A stretch of 64,000 bases of DNA, taken from a virus. Made by a program: the position numbers and the translations under genes. The stretch is taken from IMG/VR virus record IMGVR_UViG_3300027836_000011, positions 1 through 64,000 of that record; one strand, given 5' to 3'. Below, one piece after another: positions 52,036-59,956 of this stretch (within the stretch, counting starts at the first letter, position 1; each line of letters opens with the position of its first letter). Under the pieces are notes generated by a model. That model was not told the DNA's origin. It saw only the letters and a program-made list of their open reading frames with translations, and searched no databases.

Positions 52036-54273
52036 TTATCCTATTTTTGTAATCAATACTCTAATAGGGTTTGTAGGAACTGCTCCAAATGTAACAGTTA
52101 CGGCATTCACACTTGTTCTTACTACATCAGCAAAAACAGTATCAAAAGTTACTGTATCATATAATTGAACTATAACATCCAATGAATTTAAGTTATGTGT
52201 TACAGCACCTGTTGCACTAATAGTTGCTGCGCGTTCTCTATTTGTTATAGTATTAGTAATGTTAGTAATCAACTGTGCTGGAGTAACAGCTTTAGTAGTT
52301 ACAGTACCTGCACTAGCTTCAAGGTCAGTTGCAATTAAAATTACCCCAGGAGTACCTGTACTTGATGCTTGAATATTCTCAGTGGTAAATGCTGTAATAA
52401 CACCATTTGTTAATGAAACAGTATTAAATATTGCAACACCAGATGTATTATTATTTCCAATATCAATAGTTTGTGTTAAACCAACAGTAGGGTTATAAGA
52501 TCCTGTAGTTTCAGTACCTAATATAATACCACCATCTTTAACGGTTACTTGACCTGCAGCACTTACTGCAAAATTATCAGAACTAAATGATGCAATACCT
52601 ACTGTAGTAGTAGAAGCTAAATCAATATTATTTTGAACTCTTGTCCAATCTGCTAATGTAGTTGGAGTATTAATATTTGCAATAAGCAAATCACCTACTC
52701 TAACTTGTTCTGTAAAGAACAAACCTTCAACTGTAACAGTATATGTAAATCCTTTATTAATAGTACCTGTAGGTGGGACATCTAAATCCGGTGTATTAGT
52801 TGCAGCATCATATCCTCCTTGGTAAATTAAAGCACCTGAACCAGCAAATGTACTATCTACATAAGCTTTAGTAGCAGCATCTTGAGCTAATGTTGGATTA
52901 ACAACATTTTGTAATTTAAAAGTACCAATATTTAAGTCTGCGGTAGGTAAGCCTAATTGACTTAATGAAATACTTGAAATTAATGCTTTAGCTGCATTAC
53001 CAGATGAAAAATCATGAATTAAAATTGAATCACCACCTAATGCAGTTACAGATGTAGGTGCAGAATTTACAATGTTGGATGCTCCAGTATAGTTAACAGC
53101 AATAGTACCAGTAGAAGTAATTGTACCACCTGTTAAACCAGTTCCTGCAGTAACACTTGTTACGGTACCTGCATTTGTAGCATTAATAGTTACAGTAGTT
53201 CCCGATACTGAAGTTGTGATTCCAGTACCTCCGGTAAATGTAAATGTACCACTTGATGTAATTGCAGTACCAGTTCCTGATCCAGCAGCTAATGTAATAG
53301 ATGTAACTGTACCTTGATATTGGTCAGTTGAATTAATAGTTAAATTTGAATTAGTACCTGTGATAGAAATATTAGTACCTGCAGTAAGTGCAAGAACTCC
53401 TGTATTTACAATACTTAAATATGCTACACCTAATGATGTAGAAGCTGTAGTAGTAATACCTGCACCAGCATTAAAATTAACAGCTACACCATTTGTAATG
53501 GTTTGAGGTGTTCCAGCAGTTCCTTGCAATGTCCAACTATATATACCTGATATTGGTGACCATGTATTATCACCTCTTAAATATGTTGTTGAACTTGGTG
53601 TACCCGTTGCACTCAAACTAACTGTAATTGCAGGAGTTGTTGATCCAGTAGCTACAGAAGTTGAAACAAATGTAGAGTTAACACCAGTAACGTTTGTTAC
53701 AGTACCATCTGCACCAAATCCAGGAAATGAAGAAAGCAATGCTTTTTTAATTGTGCTATCTGTAGCATCACTAAACCATAATGTATCAGCACCAACCGGA
53801 GTAGCTGCTGTTGCAGCTAAAATTGCATTTGAAGCACCAGCATAAAGAATACTTACAGTAGGATTTATTGTTGCTGTACCTGTAACTGATATACCTGTTC
53901 CTGCTGATACTGATGTTACTGTACCTGCAGCAGAATCAGTCCCTGTAATAGTTAATGTATTAGCACTTGTTCTTGTAACAACAACTGTACCCGCACCAGT
54001 TAAAGTAACATCATTAGTAGTAGAATCACTACCTGTTAATCTAATTGCAGTTCCTGTTGGAGCTGTAGCTAATGTATACGTTGTATTAGCATCTGGTCCT
54101 GATTGAATTGGTACCCAACCAGCAGCTGTTTTTAATTGTAATTTGTCCGTTACTGTATCATAATAGATTTGACCTTCCGTGGACGTAGAAGGAACAGTAC
54201 CTAAATTCTGAATAACTGCATATTGCAATTCATTCTGATTCAGGTTAATACTATTTAAATATTTAATTGCCAT
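52036..54273 (-). CDS. Tail fibre, repeat-rich (745 aa)
   Basis: The N-terminus MAIKYLNSINLNQNEL plus a short beta segment (EGQIYYDTVTDKLQLKTAAG) is a typical particle-proximal fibre start. The centre is a long Thr/Gly/Ser/Val beta-repeat region with at least three copies of a GTVTSVxAGTGxxxT-like unit, one (GTVTSVTAGTGLTGGTITST) nearly identical to a unit in the S74 fibre. The C-terminal 55 residues (VTHNLNSLDVIVQLYD to IRVLITKIG) match the fold-like pattern of the C-terminus of the adjacent 166-residue protein. No S74 domain. A second host-binding fibre, ended by a strong terminator. Confidence 0.75.
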   Translation of the reverse strand: MAIKYLNSINLNQNELQYAVIQNLGTVPSTSTEGQIYYDTVTDKLQLKTAAGWVPIQSGPDANTTYTLATAPTGTAIRLTGSDSTTNDVTLTGAGTVVVTRTSANTLTITGTDSAAGTVTSVSAGTGISVTGTATINPTVSILYAGASNAILAATAATPVGADTLWFSDATDSTIKKALLSSFPGFGADGTVTNVTGVNSTFVSTSVATGSTTPAITVSLSATGTPSSTTYLRGDNTWSPISGIYSWTLQGTAGTPQTITNGVAVNFNAGAGITTTASTSLGVAYLSIVNTGVLALTAGTNISITGTNSNLTINSTDQYQGTVTSITLAAGSGTGTAITSSGTFTFTGGTGITTSVSGTTVTINATNAGTVTSVTAGTGLTGGTITSTGTIAVNYTGASNIVNSAPTSVTALGGDSILIHDFSSGNAAKALISSISLSQLGLPTADLNIGTFKLQNVVNPTLAQDAATKAYVDSTFAGSGALIYQGGYDAATNTPDLDVPPTGTINKGFTYTVTVEGLFFTEQVRVGDLLIANINTPTTLADWTRVQNNIDLASTTTVGIASFSSDNFAVSAAGQVTVKDGGIILGTETTGSYNPTVGLTQTIDIGNNNTSGVAIFNTVSLTNGVITAFTTENIQASSTGTPGVILIATDLEASAGTVTTKAVTPAQLITNITNTITNRERAATISATGAVTHNLNSLDVIVQLYDTVTFDTVFADVVRTSVNAVTVTFGAVPTNPIRVLITKIG

Positions 54274-54304
54274 GATTTTCTATTTTTGTTTTTAGTTATT
54301 GTTT

Positions 54305-54805
54305 TTAATTTAAATATGCATACCCTGCAAATGCAGAAGTAAATGTTATTGTTAATGTATTTGAATTATTGTATGATATATCACCAACAACAACGTGATT
54401 TAAATCATCAACCACTGTCACTGAAGGATAACTCCCTAGATTATGTGTTATAACCCAAACTGCTAATGGCACATCTTGAGTATGTATGTATGTTCCTGTA
54501 TTGCATAAAATAGATTCTAAATCTATTATTGTACAAACATTAGTTGGTATAACTGGGCAAGACATACTTGCTTCCGTATTGATAGTTGCTAATGGTTCAA
54601 TAAAGACACCTGTTTGACCACTATCAATAATTATTTTGTTAGAAGCACTGTTTTGCCAGTCACACAAATACTTATTTAAAGTTGCTGTTTCAAAATCAAC
54701 ATAACAACAAGGTTCTATACCAAATTTAATTTCTTTAAAATTTGTATATGCCTGTGTTGCAAAAGTTTGCTCAGTCTTAATTCTTTTAATAAGTGTTTGT
54801 TCCAT
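54305..54805 (-). CDS. Small fibre-related protein with HNLG C-terminal domain (166 aa)
   Basis: The N-terminal 110 residues contain Cys pairs (EPCCYVDF, CDWQN, CTIIDLESILC). Residues 112-166 (VWVITHNLGSYPSVTVVDD, NTLTITFTSAFAGYAYLN) form a small beta domain seen at the C-termini of many phage fibre and head-fibre proteins and similar to the end of the neighbouring 745-residue fibre. It is encoded 2 bases after a 67-residue zinc-ribbon gene and 31 bases before the fibre gene, so it probably works with the fibre as adaptor or cap. Confidence 0.6.
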   Translation of the reverse strand: MEQTLIKRIKTEQTFATQAYTNFKEIKFGIEPCCYVDFETATLNKYLCDWQNSASNKIIIDSGQTGVFIEPLATINTEASMSCPVIPTNVCTIIDLESILCNTGTYIHTQDVPLAVWVITHNLGSYPSVTVVDDLNHVVVGDISYNNSNTLTITFTSAFAGYAYLN

Positions 54806-54807
54806 AG

Positions 54808-55011
54808 TTATTTATTTCTGAAATCTCTAATTTGTTGAGCAGCTAATTCTAAATTTAAATCTCTTGTAGGTAGCACTTGTGTAGGTGCTTCACCACTTAA
54901 TCTTTTATTAGCCCATTCATTTACACATGTTTTACATATGGCTGTTCCTTGATCATCAAATGCTTTTTGACAACCACAGGTAAACGTCTTATTACAATTT
55001 GCACAATTCAT
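54808..55011 (-). CDS. Small zinc-ribbon protein (67 aa)
   Basis: Residues 3-29 hold C3-x2-C6, C12-x-C14 and C26-x2-C29, enough for one or two zinc sites. The C-terminal half is helical and charged (DLNLELAAQQIRDFRNK). It sits in the fibre operon between the 190-residue and 166-residue genes with 2-base spacing to the latter. Whether it is a virion part or a regulator of late genes cannot be told from sequence. Confidence 0.6.
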   Translation of the reverse strand: MNCANCNKTFTCGCQKAFDDQGTAICKTCVNEWANKRLSGEAPTQVLPTRDLNLELAAQQIRDFRNK

Positions 55012-55053
55012 ATTAATTTATTTTTGGTTTATAAAATCTGTATTGTTATTTCA

Positions 55054-55626
55054 TTAGTATAAGTATGTTTTTCCACCACAATTTCCTGATGGACAAATTA
55101 CTTTATCTAATCTATCTTTTGCATAATTATATAGCTGCATTCCTTGAGCTGGAGATTGACAATATTCAACATTAGCTACAGCAGCATCAATCATAATTTT
55201 AATATACCCCATTTCATCTAACAATTGTTGTTTATATGTTTGAGGTTGGCATGCTTGAATATCTAGATCGCATAATACTTGATAGTATTTTGTCATTAAT
55301 CTAGTAACCCTTAAGTGGTTATATTCAACATAAACTTTTGAATTAGGAGATACACTATATCTAATAACATAAATTCCATCAGGAATTTCTTGTTGTATAG
55401 TCCCACAATTAACTTTTTGTATTGCAAGAGCACATGCAGTTAAGCACATGTCAAAACCTTTTGTTACTTTAAGTAATACAGGAACAGTAAATCCTGGAAG
55501 TGTGATTAATAATTCTTCACAATCAACAGCAAGTTCTGAAGAATACTGACTAGTATCTTTAATACATAAAAGATTACAGTTAGATACTGTTGGTATTTCT
55601 AAGCTTAATATATGTTTGTCAGCCAT
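55054..55626 (-). CDS. Cys-containing conserved virion-region protein (190 aa)
   Basis: Starts MADKHILSLEIPTVSNCNLL; the first half is beta-type with conserved-looking Cys (CIKDTSQYS, MCLTACALAIQKVNCG), the second half helical (RVTRLMTKYYQVLCDLDIQA, KQQLLDEMGYIKIMI), ending CPSGNCGGKTYLY. I recall similar proteins in Flavobacteriia phages next to fibre genes but cannot assign a function. It is the first gene of the unit that begins at the promoter element 55648-55668 and follows a terminator. Confidence 0.6.
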   Translation of the reverse strand: MADKHILSLEIPTVSNCNLLCIKDTSQYSSELAVDCEELLITLPGFTVPVLLKVTKGFDMCLTACALAIQKVNCGTIQQEIPDGIYVIRYSVSPNSKVYVEYNHLRVTRLMTKYYQVLCDLDIQACQPQTYKQQLLDEMGYIKIMIDAAVANVEYCQSPAQGMQLYNYAKDRLDKVICPSGNCGGKTYLY

Positions 55627-55647
55627 TTTGATATTTATTTTAATACA

Positions 55648-55668
55648 CTATATATACAATATACAAAA
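55648..55668 (-). promoter_or_regulatory. AT-rich promoter-like element (class 1, two bases shorter)
   Basis: The minus-strand reading TTTTTTGTATATTGTATATA then TAG matches the reference element over its first half and lacks two bases in the second. It lies 21 bases before the ATG of the 190-residue gene and just after the terminator 55683-55718. Confidence 0.5.
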
Positions 55669-55682
55669 AAATTAGAATAAAG

Positions 55683-55718
55683 AAAAAAAAAAGAGTAGGA
55701 GTTTTTGGCCCCTACTCT
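55683..55718 (-). terminator. Hairpin terminator after the 487-aa virion gene
   Basis: AGAGTAGG (55692-55699) pairs perfectly with CCTACTCT (55711-55718) around an 11-base loop, and the minus-strand product continues into ten T. It lies 36 bases past the stop of the 487-residue gene. Confidence 0.9.
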
Positions 55719-55753
55719 AAATTTTAAAAAATCAACCTCTTAAGGTATATTGA

Positions 55754-57217
55754 TTACCAGTAAAGATTAGTTTCTAATGCAATGTTATTACCAGCAGCAT
55801 TTGCTAATGCAACTACTTTGTTAACCAATGCTAATACAGCAGTGTTAGCAGCAGTGTCAGAACATTTAACATATACTTGGTAAACATATTGATCATTATC
55901 AAACACACCACTTGGATTGTTAAATCTTGGAACAGTATGTTGGATATAGTATGCTTTATAAGTAGCAGCTCTATCAACAGCACCTAAGATTTCATCTGAC
56001 ATTTCAATTTGTCTGATTCTTGCACTGTCAGCATTCCCTTGGTTGAAAGGAGATTGTCTGTATCTTTCAGATAAGATTAAATCTCTAACTACTTGTTCAC
56101 CTTGAGTTTGTTGCATTTGACCTGGAGTGCTAGTAGCAACACCACAATCATTACAAGGATTTCCAGTTTCATCTAGAATAGAAGCAATGATAACAACTGG
56201 TTCAGCGTTATAATGATCTCTAGTATCAAAAGAACAGTTACCAAATTGAGTATCTACATAAGCACCAACAAAATTAACTGTAGCAGTTACTTTAGTTGTA
56301 CCATTAGGATCAAGTGAAGGAGTATAGTTTCCAGCAGAAGCAGTACCTAAAGCTTGTTCAATAGTGTAAACAGATTGTACAGCTACAGCACCAGTAGTTG
56401 CAGTAACTACAACACCACCTGCAGTAAGAGCAGTAACTGTTAAAGTTCCAGCAGTACCACCAGCAACAGCCAATACATCACCTACAGTATAACCAGCACC
56501 AACAGAAGCAACGCTATAAGTAGCAATAGCACCAGAAGATACAGTTAAAATATTAATTTTAAATCCTGAACCAGTACCACCAGTTGTAGCAACAGCGTTA
56601 GCAACAGAATATCCAGAACCACCAACTAATGTAGCAGTTTGAACACCGTTAACATCACCTTCAGCAACAAATGGTTTAATTAATGGATCACCAAGAACCA
56701 TTTGAGCCATAGCAGCAGAAACCAAAGTTGGATCTAAAAATTCTTGATCACCTACACAACAAATGTTAGCTGAATCACCAATTGCATAAGCATTGTGATT
56801 TAAGAAACGTAATGTTGGAGAACCTTTAACATCAATTCTCATGAATTGAGTTTTTCCACATGGTGCACAATCAGAACCTAAAGACAAAGAAGCTGTAGCT
56901 TGTTGAGCTGATAAACAGTTAGTTACCCAAGCTCTTGAGATAAATTTAGGGTTGATACCTTTTGATTTAACTGATTCTTTGTAACCACCATTACCAGGAT
57001 TGTTTCCAATGGTATCTTTAGTGTAATAACTTCCTTGTACAAGGTAAGCTAATGAGTTAGCTGGTAAAGCACCTCCAGACACAGCAATAGTTTGCCATGT
57101 TGCATCAGTAACTAAACCTAGCTGTCCAGCAGTCAATGCTGAAGTTGCAGTACCTGCAGCCGCTTGGGTTGAAGTAGCAACAAACGTTTTGTAAAACGCA
57201 TGATTAAAATAAGCCAT
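55754..57217 (-). CDS. Abundant virion protein (capsid-associated or head-fibre type), monocistronic (487 aa)
   Basis: A 487-residue protein with an N-terminal MAYFNHAFYKTFVAT, a Cys pair (CAPCGKTQF), and a helical C-terminal half (GEQVVRDLILSERYRQ). Residues about 191-283 look like an inserted beta domain of two similar units (VGGSGYSVANAV with GGTGSGFKI, then VGAGYTVGDVLAV with GGTAGTLTV). Codon choice is noticeably less AT-biased than in its neighbours, as in the capsid gene. It has its own promoter-like element 44 bases upstream and its own terminator, the arrangement expected for a high-copy structural protein. It may be an auxiliary capsid, head-fibre or tail protein; sequence alone does not decide. 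Confidence 0.65.
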   Translation of the reverse strand: MAYFNHAFYKTFVATSTQAAAGTATSALTAGQLGLVTDATWQTIAVSGGALPANSLAYLVQGSYYTKDTIGNNPGNGGYKESVKSKGINPKFISRAWVTNCLSAQQATASLSLGSDCAPCGKTQFMRIDVKGSPTLRFLNHNAYAIGDSANICCVGDQEFLDPTLVSAAMAQMVLGDPLIKPFVAEGDVNGVQTATLVGGSGYSVANAVATTGGTGSGFKINILTVSSGAIATYSVASVGAGYTVGDVLAVAGGTAGTLTVTALTAGGVVVTATTGAVAVQSVYTIEQALGTASAGNYTPSLDPNGTTKVTATVNFVGAYVDTQFGNCSFDTRDHYNAEPVVIIASILDETGNPCNDCGVATSTPGQMQQTQGEQVVRDLILSERYRQSPFNQGNADSARIRQIEMSDEILGAVDRAATYKAYYIQHTVPRFNNPSGVFDNDQYVYQVYVKCSDTAANTAVLALVNKVVALANAAGNNIALETNLYW

Positions 57218-57261
57218 AATTTTTGTTTTTTGTTGTTAATAAATATATATAGTTGTACTAC

Positions 57262-57286
57262 GTGTACAGATATAATATAAGAAAAA
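57262..57286 (-). promoter_or_regulatory. AT-rich promoter-like element (class 1) before the 487-aa gene
   Basis: The minus-strand reading TTTTTCTTATATTATATCTG then TACAC agrees with the reference element at about 20 of 25 positions, and stands 44 bases before the start codon, close to the 39 and 43 bases of the two best copies. Confidence 0.55.
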
Positions 57287-57301
57287 TTTTTTAATTTCCA
57301 A

Positions 57302-57823
57302 TTATGATAGGAAAATTAATTTATATTTTGTTGCATTAATAGAATCTTTTACAAGATCTAGATTATTTACAATTTCTGAGTAAGGCATCATACCTTGTAA
57401 TTTATTAACAGTATTGTATAAATCTCTTAAATATCCTACTGCATCAGCTACAGTATCTAATGTTCTAATTGGTGAATCTTTATATGATAAAAGTTTTTCA
57501 GATACACCTTGATATCCTTCAACTAGAGTATCAGCATGATCATGTAAACCTTCATAAAAACCACCCAAAGCTATATGTGCTGAATAAGAACCTTCTCCAT
57601 TTATTTTTAAATGAAGTCTATGAAAACTAATTGCAGCATTCATCATTTCAGTTGCTAAATTAGCAGTCATTGTATCTAATGAGCTTCCACCTACCCCAGT
57701 ATCTGGTACAGGTTTGGCTATATTATATTCTTCCTTTTCTTCCTTTTCTTCAACTTTTGCAGATGGTCTACTAATTGTTTTAGCTGGTTGAGAGATTGTT
57801 TTTAATGTTCTTAATTTTTCCAT
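57302..57823 (-). CDS. Small head-region protein with charged N-terminus (173 aa)
   Basis: Residues 1-45 are a flexible Lys/Ser/Glu-rich segment (SQPAKTISRPSAKVEEKEEK). Residues about 60-165 are all helical (SFHRLHLKINGEGSYSAH, GFYEGLHDHADTLVEGYQ, DTVADAVGYLRDLYNTVNKL). This 110-residue helical part, with conserved-looking His and Glu, recalls the four-helix Dps/ferritin-like proteins, but I cannot confirm a metal site. It follows the 235-residue connector-type gene by 2 bases. Confidence 0.5.
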   Translation of the reverse strand: MEKLRTLKTISQPAKTISRPSAKVEEKEEKEEYNIAKPVPDTGVGGSSLDTMTANLATEMMNAAISFHRLHLKINGEGSYSAHIALGGFYEGLHDHADTLVEGYQGVSEKLLSYKDSPIRTLDTVADAVGYLRDLYNTVNKLQGMMPYSEIVNNLDLVKDSINATKYKLIFLS

Positions 57824-57825
57824 GA

Positions 57826-58533
57826 TTAATTATTTCTTTCAGCAGAACCTTGGCCCCTTTGTTGTTGATAAATGTTTTCTATATCTCCTGCAATAAGTGA
57901 AGCTGTATCATCTAATAATACTTCTACAACATCATCTTTAAATTGACATGGTACATTAATCGGACTAACCACACCTGTATATGGATCAACACATCCTTGT
58001 ATTTGAATATAAACTGGTTTTTGGTAGTAAGTCAATACAGGATTTACAATATTAAAATCTGGTTTTCTATAGATTCTAATCTTGTTACCTAACATTGTAC
58101 AAAAAGTTTCACCCCATTCAAAGTTTGGATCCTTTAATGGATCTCTTAATAATAGAGATACATTAGCTTCTTCAGCTAAATAAACTGTCATTGATCTAGG
58201 ATCAGGACAACATTCACTAGTAGCATCAGTACTTACTCTTTTATACTCTAAATAAGTATTTACAGGAAAGTTATTTGTTTCAAAATATTGATCAGTTACA
58301 ACCCCTGTTAAAGAGAGTTCTCTCAGCAAAGGTTGTAAATCATCAATTCTTCTTTTAGATAGTTCATCACCTTCTTTATACATATTTCCCCCATGCAAAT
58401 TTCTTCTGCACCAGTCAACTTGTACTTTATTAAATGCCTCAACAAACTGCCAACATTCTATATTATCATAGTCTTGGCTATCTAGTTTATTCAGTCTTTG
58501 TTTTAATTTAATTAAGAGTGTGTTATTATCCAT
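57826..58533 (-). CDS. Head-tail connector-type protein (235 aa)
   Basis: A 235-residue protein starting with a helical segment (LLIKLKQRLNKLDSQDYDN, ECWQFVEAFNKVQVDWCRR), then EGDELSKRRIDDLQPLL, and a beta-rich second half (VYLAEEANVSLLL, GNKIRIYRKPDF). The N-terminal pattern is one I recall as highly conserved among crAss-like phages and related Bacteroidota phages in the head module. Short length, helical-then-beta layout and position near portal and capsid genes fit a connector or stopper ring. It overlaps no gene and is spaced 10 bases from the 338-residue gene upstream. Confidence 0.55.
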   Translation of the reverse strand: MDNNTLLIKLKQRLNKLDSQDYDNIECWQFVEAFNKVQVDWCRRNLHGGNMYKEGDELSKRRIDDLQPLLRELSLTGVVTDQYFETNNFPVNTYLEYKRVSTDATSECCPDPRSMTVYLAEEANVSLLLRDPLKDPNFEWGETFCTMLGNKIRIYRKPDFNIVNPVLTYYQKPVYIQIQGCVDPYTGVVSPINVPCQFKDDVVEVLLDDTASLIAGDIENIYQQQRGQGSAERNN

Positions 58534-58543
58534 TTTTTAAATT

Positions 58544-59560
58544 TTATGAGTTCCAGTATGGCTCTACTTTATTAAGTAATGACATCAACGTTTCTTCATT
58601 TTCAGGATTCTTTAAAAATTCCAAACATTCAGATGGTGACTTACCTAATCTAATTCCACTATCAATTGGTTCAATCCAACCTCCAGCTTTAGTAGTAATA
58701 AATCTATAATATAAAGAGTCTTTAATTAAAGCTCTAATTTTCAATTCTTCCATTGTCAACCCTGATACTTCTATGAATTGTGAAGCTGCTCTTTTCTTAG
58801 AAGACTCAGCACCATTACCATTAATGTAATCATCCATATTTTCATAAAGAATATCATTAGGTGTATTTTTCACATACTGTACACTATCAGCATCACAAAT
58901 CTTAGCAACATACATTAATTTTGAAGCATTTGAATCATACATTTTTTGTAGTTCAACTAATGCTTTATTTTTCAATTTGCTAAGTTCTGTTCTAGTACTT
59001 AATGTTTCTTCCATTGTATCAAGATAAAACTTAGGTGGATTACCTGCTTCTCTTGCCTCTCTTAATGATTTTGCTACAATAGAAAATCCACCAGCATGAA
59101 TAGCATATAACTTAATTAAGTCATAAGGATCTTTTTGTGGATCTAAAAATACAGGATCATTCCCACATCTTAAACTAATTTTATCCCAAAACTTTGAATT
59201 ATCTGGTCTCATTACTGTAAGCTTGTTCCAGAACTCTTTGTCATCAACAGCAACAACATTAGATGCTAATTCAGCTTCTAATTGAGCAACAACTTTTCTA
59301 ATCTCTTTTACCTTTGCTTCTTTTTCTTTAGTAGGTAACATTTTTACATCAGGTGCAAATTCATTTAAACCTGTAACATAACGTTTAACCCCATTCATTT
59401 CTAAACAAGCTAATGTTTCTTCATGAAATACTCCATCATGCAAAGCTAATCCGTAATGTTCTAAACCCATATTCTCTTTTGAAGAATTAAAATAAGGGCG
59501 TATAGCAATACTTTGATTTTTTGTTTGCTGATACTTTTCTACAATTGTGTAATCATTCAT
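58544..59560 (-). CDS. Conserved head-module protein (338 aa)
   Basis: A soluble, charged 338-residue protein. The N-terminal 50 residues include SIAIRPYFNSSKENMGLEHY; the central part is strongly helical (KEKEAKVKEIRKVVAQLEAE, SKLKNKALVELQKMYDSNAS); the C-terminal part has GLTMEELKIRALIKDSLYYR and LGKSPSECLEFL. I see no enzyme motif. Position two genes after the capsid gene suggests a structural or assembly role. A palindrome-containing promoter region of 124 bases precedes it. Confidence 0.55.
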   Translation of the reverse strand: MNDYTIVEKYQQTKNQSIAIRPYFNSSKENMGLEHYGLALHDGVFHEETLACLEMNGVKRYVTGLNEFAPDVKMLPTKEKEAKVKEIRKVVAQLEAELASNVVAVDDKEFWNKLTVMRPDNSKFWDKISLRCGNDPVFLDPQKDPYDLIKLYAIHAGGFSIVAKSLREAREAGNPPKFYLDTMEETLSTRTELSKLKNKALVELQKMYDSNASKLMYVAKICDADSVQYVKNTPNDILYENMDDYINGNGAESSKKRAASQFIEVSGLTMEELKIRALIKDSLYYRFITTKAGGWIEPIDSGIRLGKSPSECLEFLKNPENEETLMSLLNKVEPYWNS

Positions 59561-59603
59561 AATTTGGTTTTGTGTTAAAATTTAATAATTGTTTTCTCAT
59601 TGT

Positions 59604-59624
59604 CAAAAGTACATAATTATGTAC
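59604..59624 (-). promoter_or_regulatory. Promoter box with overlapping 16-base palindrome
   Basis: GTACATAATTATGTAC (59609-59624) is a perfect palindrome. On the minus strand it runs directly into TACTTTTG (59604-59611), a TAnnTTTG -7 box, 43 bases before the 338-residue gene. A protein bound to the palindrome would cover the -7 box, so this could be an operator. Confidence 0.5.
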
Positions 59625-59684
59625 AATTTATTATTATTAATATTTCTAAAGTAAGGTTTTTATTCTTACTCTAGTTTATTTGAC

Positions 59685-59885
59685 TTAAGCCGGTAAAACA
59701 ATTTTTAATGCTCCTGCTGTATGATACAAATCTCCATTACCTAATCCTGCTGCTTTTGCCGCAGCATTATCAGCATAATTTCTATCTAATATATCTTTAC
59801 CTACAGCTTTTGAAGCAATAATTTCAGAAACATTTAAGTTTGAAAACTCATATGTTTTATTTGCTTTTTTTATATCTAATGCCAT
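59685..59885 (-). CDS. Small decoration/fibre-tip-like protein (66 aa)
   Basis: A 66-residue protein. Its second half (NYADNAAAKAAGLGNGDLYH then TAGALKIVLPA) has the AAAKAAGLxxGDLYxTxGxLKIV pattern found at the ends of many phage head-fibre and tail-fibre proteins. It sits 71 bases after the capsid gene, beyond a terminator. The pattern and position suggest a small capsid decoration protein, made in large amounts by read-through or from an unseen promoter. Confidence 0.55.
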   Translation of the reverse strand: MALDIKKANKTYEFSNLNVSEIIASKAVGKDILDRNYADNAAAKAAGLGNGDLYHTAGALKIVLPA

Positions 59886-59906
59886 TTTATTTATGTTTTA
59901 AAGATT

Positions 59907-59940
59907 AAAAAAAAGGGAGGAGCTTTTACCCTGCCTCCCA
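59907..59940 (-). terminator. Hairpin terminator after the major capsid gene
   Basis: GGGAGG (59915-59920) pairs with CCTCCC (59934-59939) around a 13-base loop; the minus-strand arm continues into eight T. It begins 17 bases past the capsid stop codon. Confidence 0.85.
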
Positions 59941-59956
59941 TTTTAATTATTGATTA

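Noticed and set aside
49278-54273. Possible CRISPR or tandem DNA repeats in the fibre genes.
   Set aside because: The similarity is in protein units that have diverged at DNA level. There are no evenly spaced identical repeats with unique spacers.
57302-57823. Dps/ferritin-like protein.
   Set aside because: The four-helix-like layout is suggestive, but I could not identify a consistent set of metal ligands.
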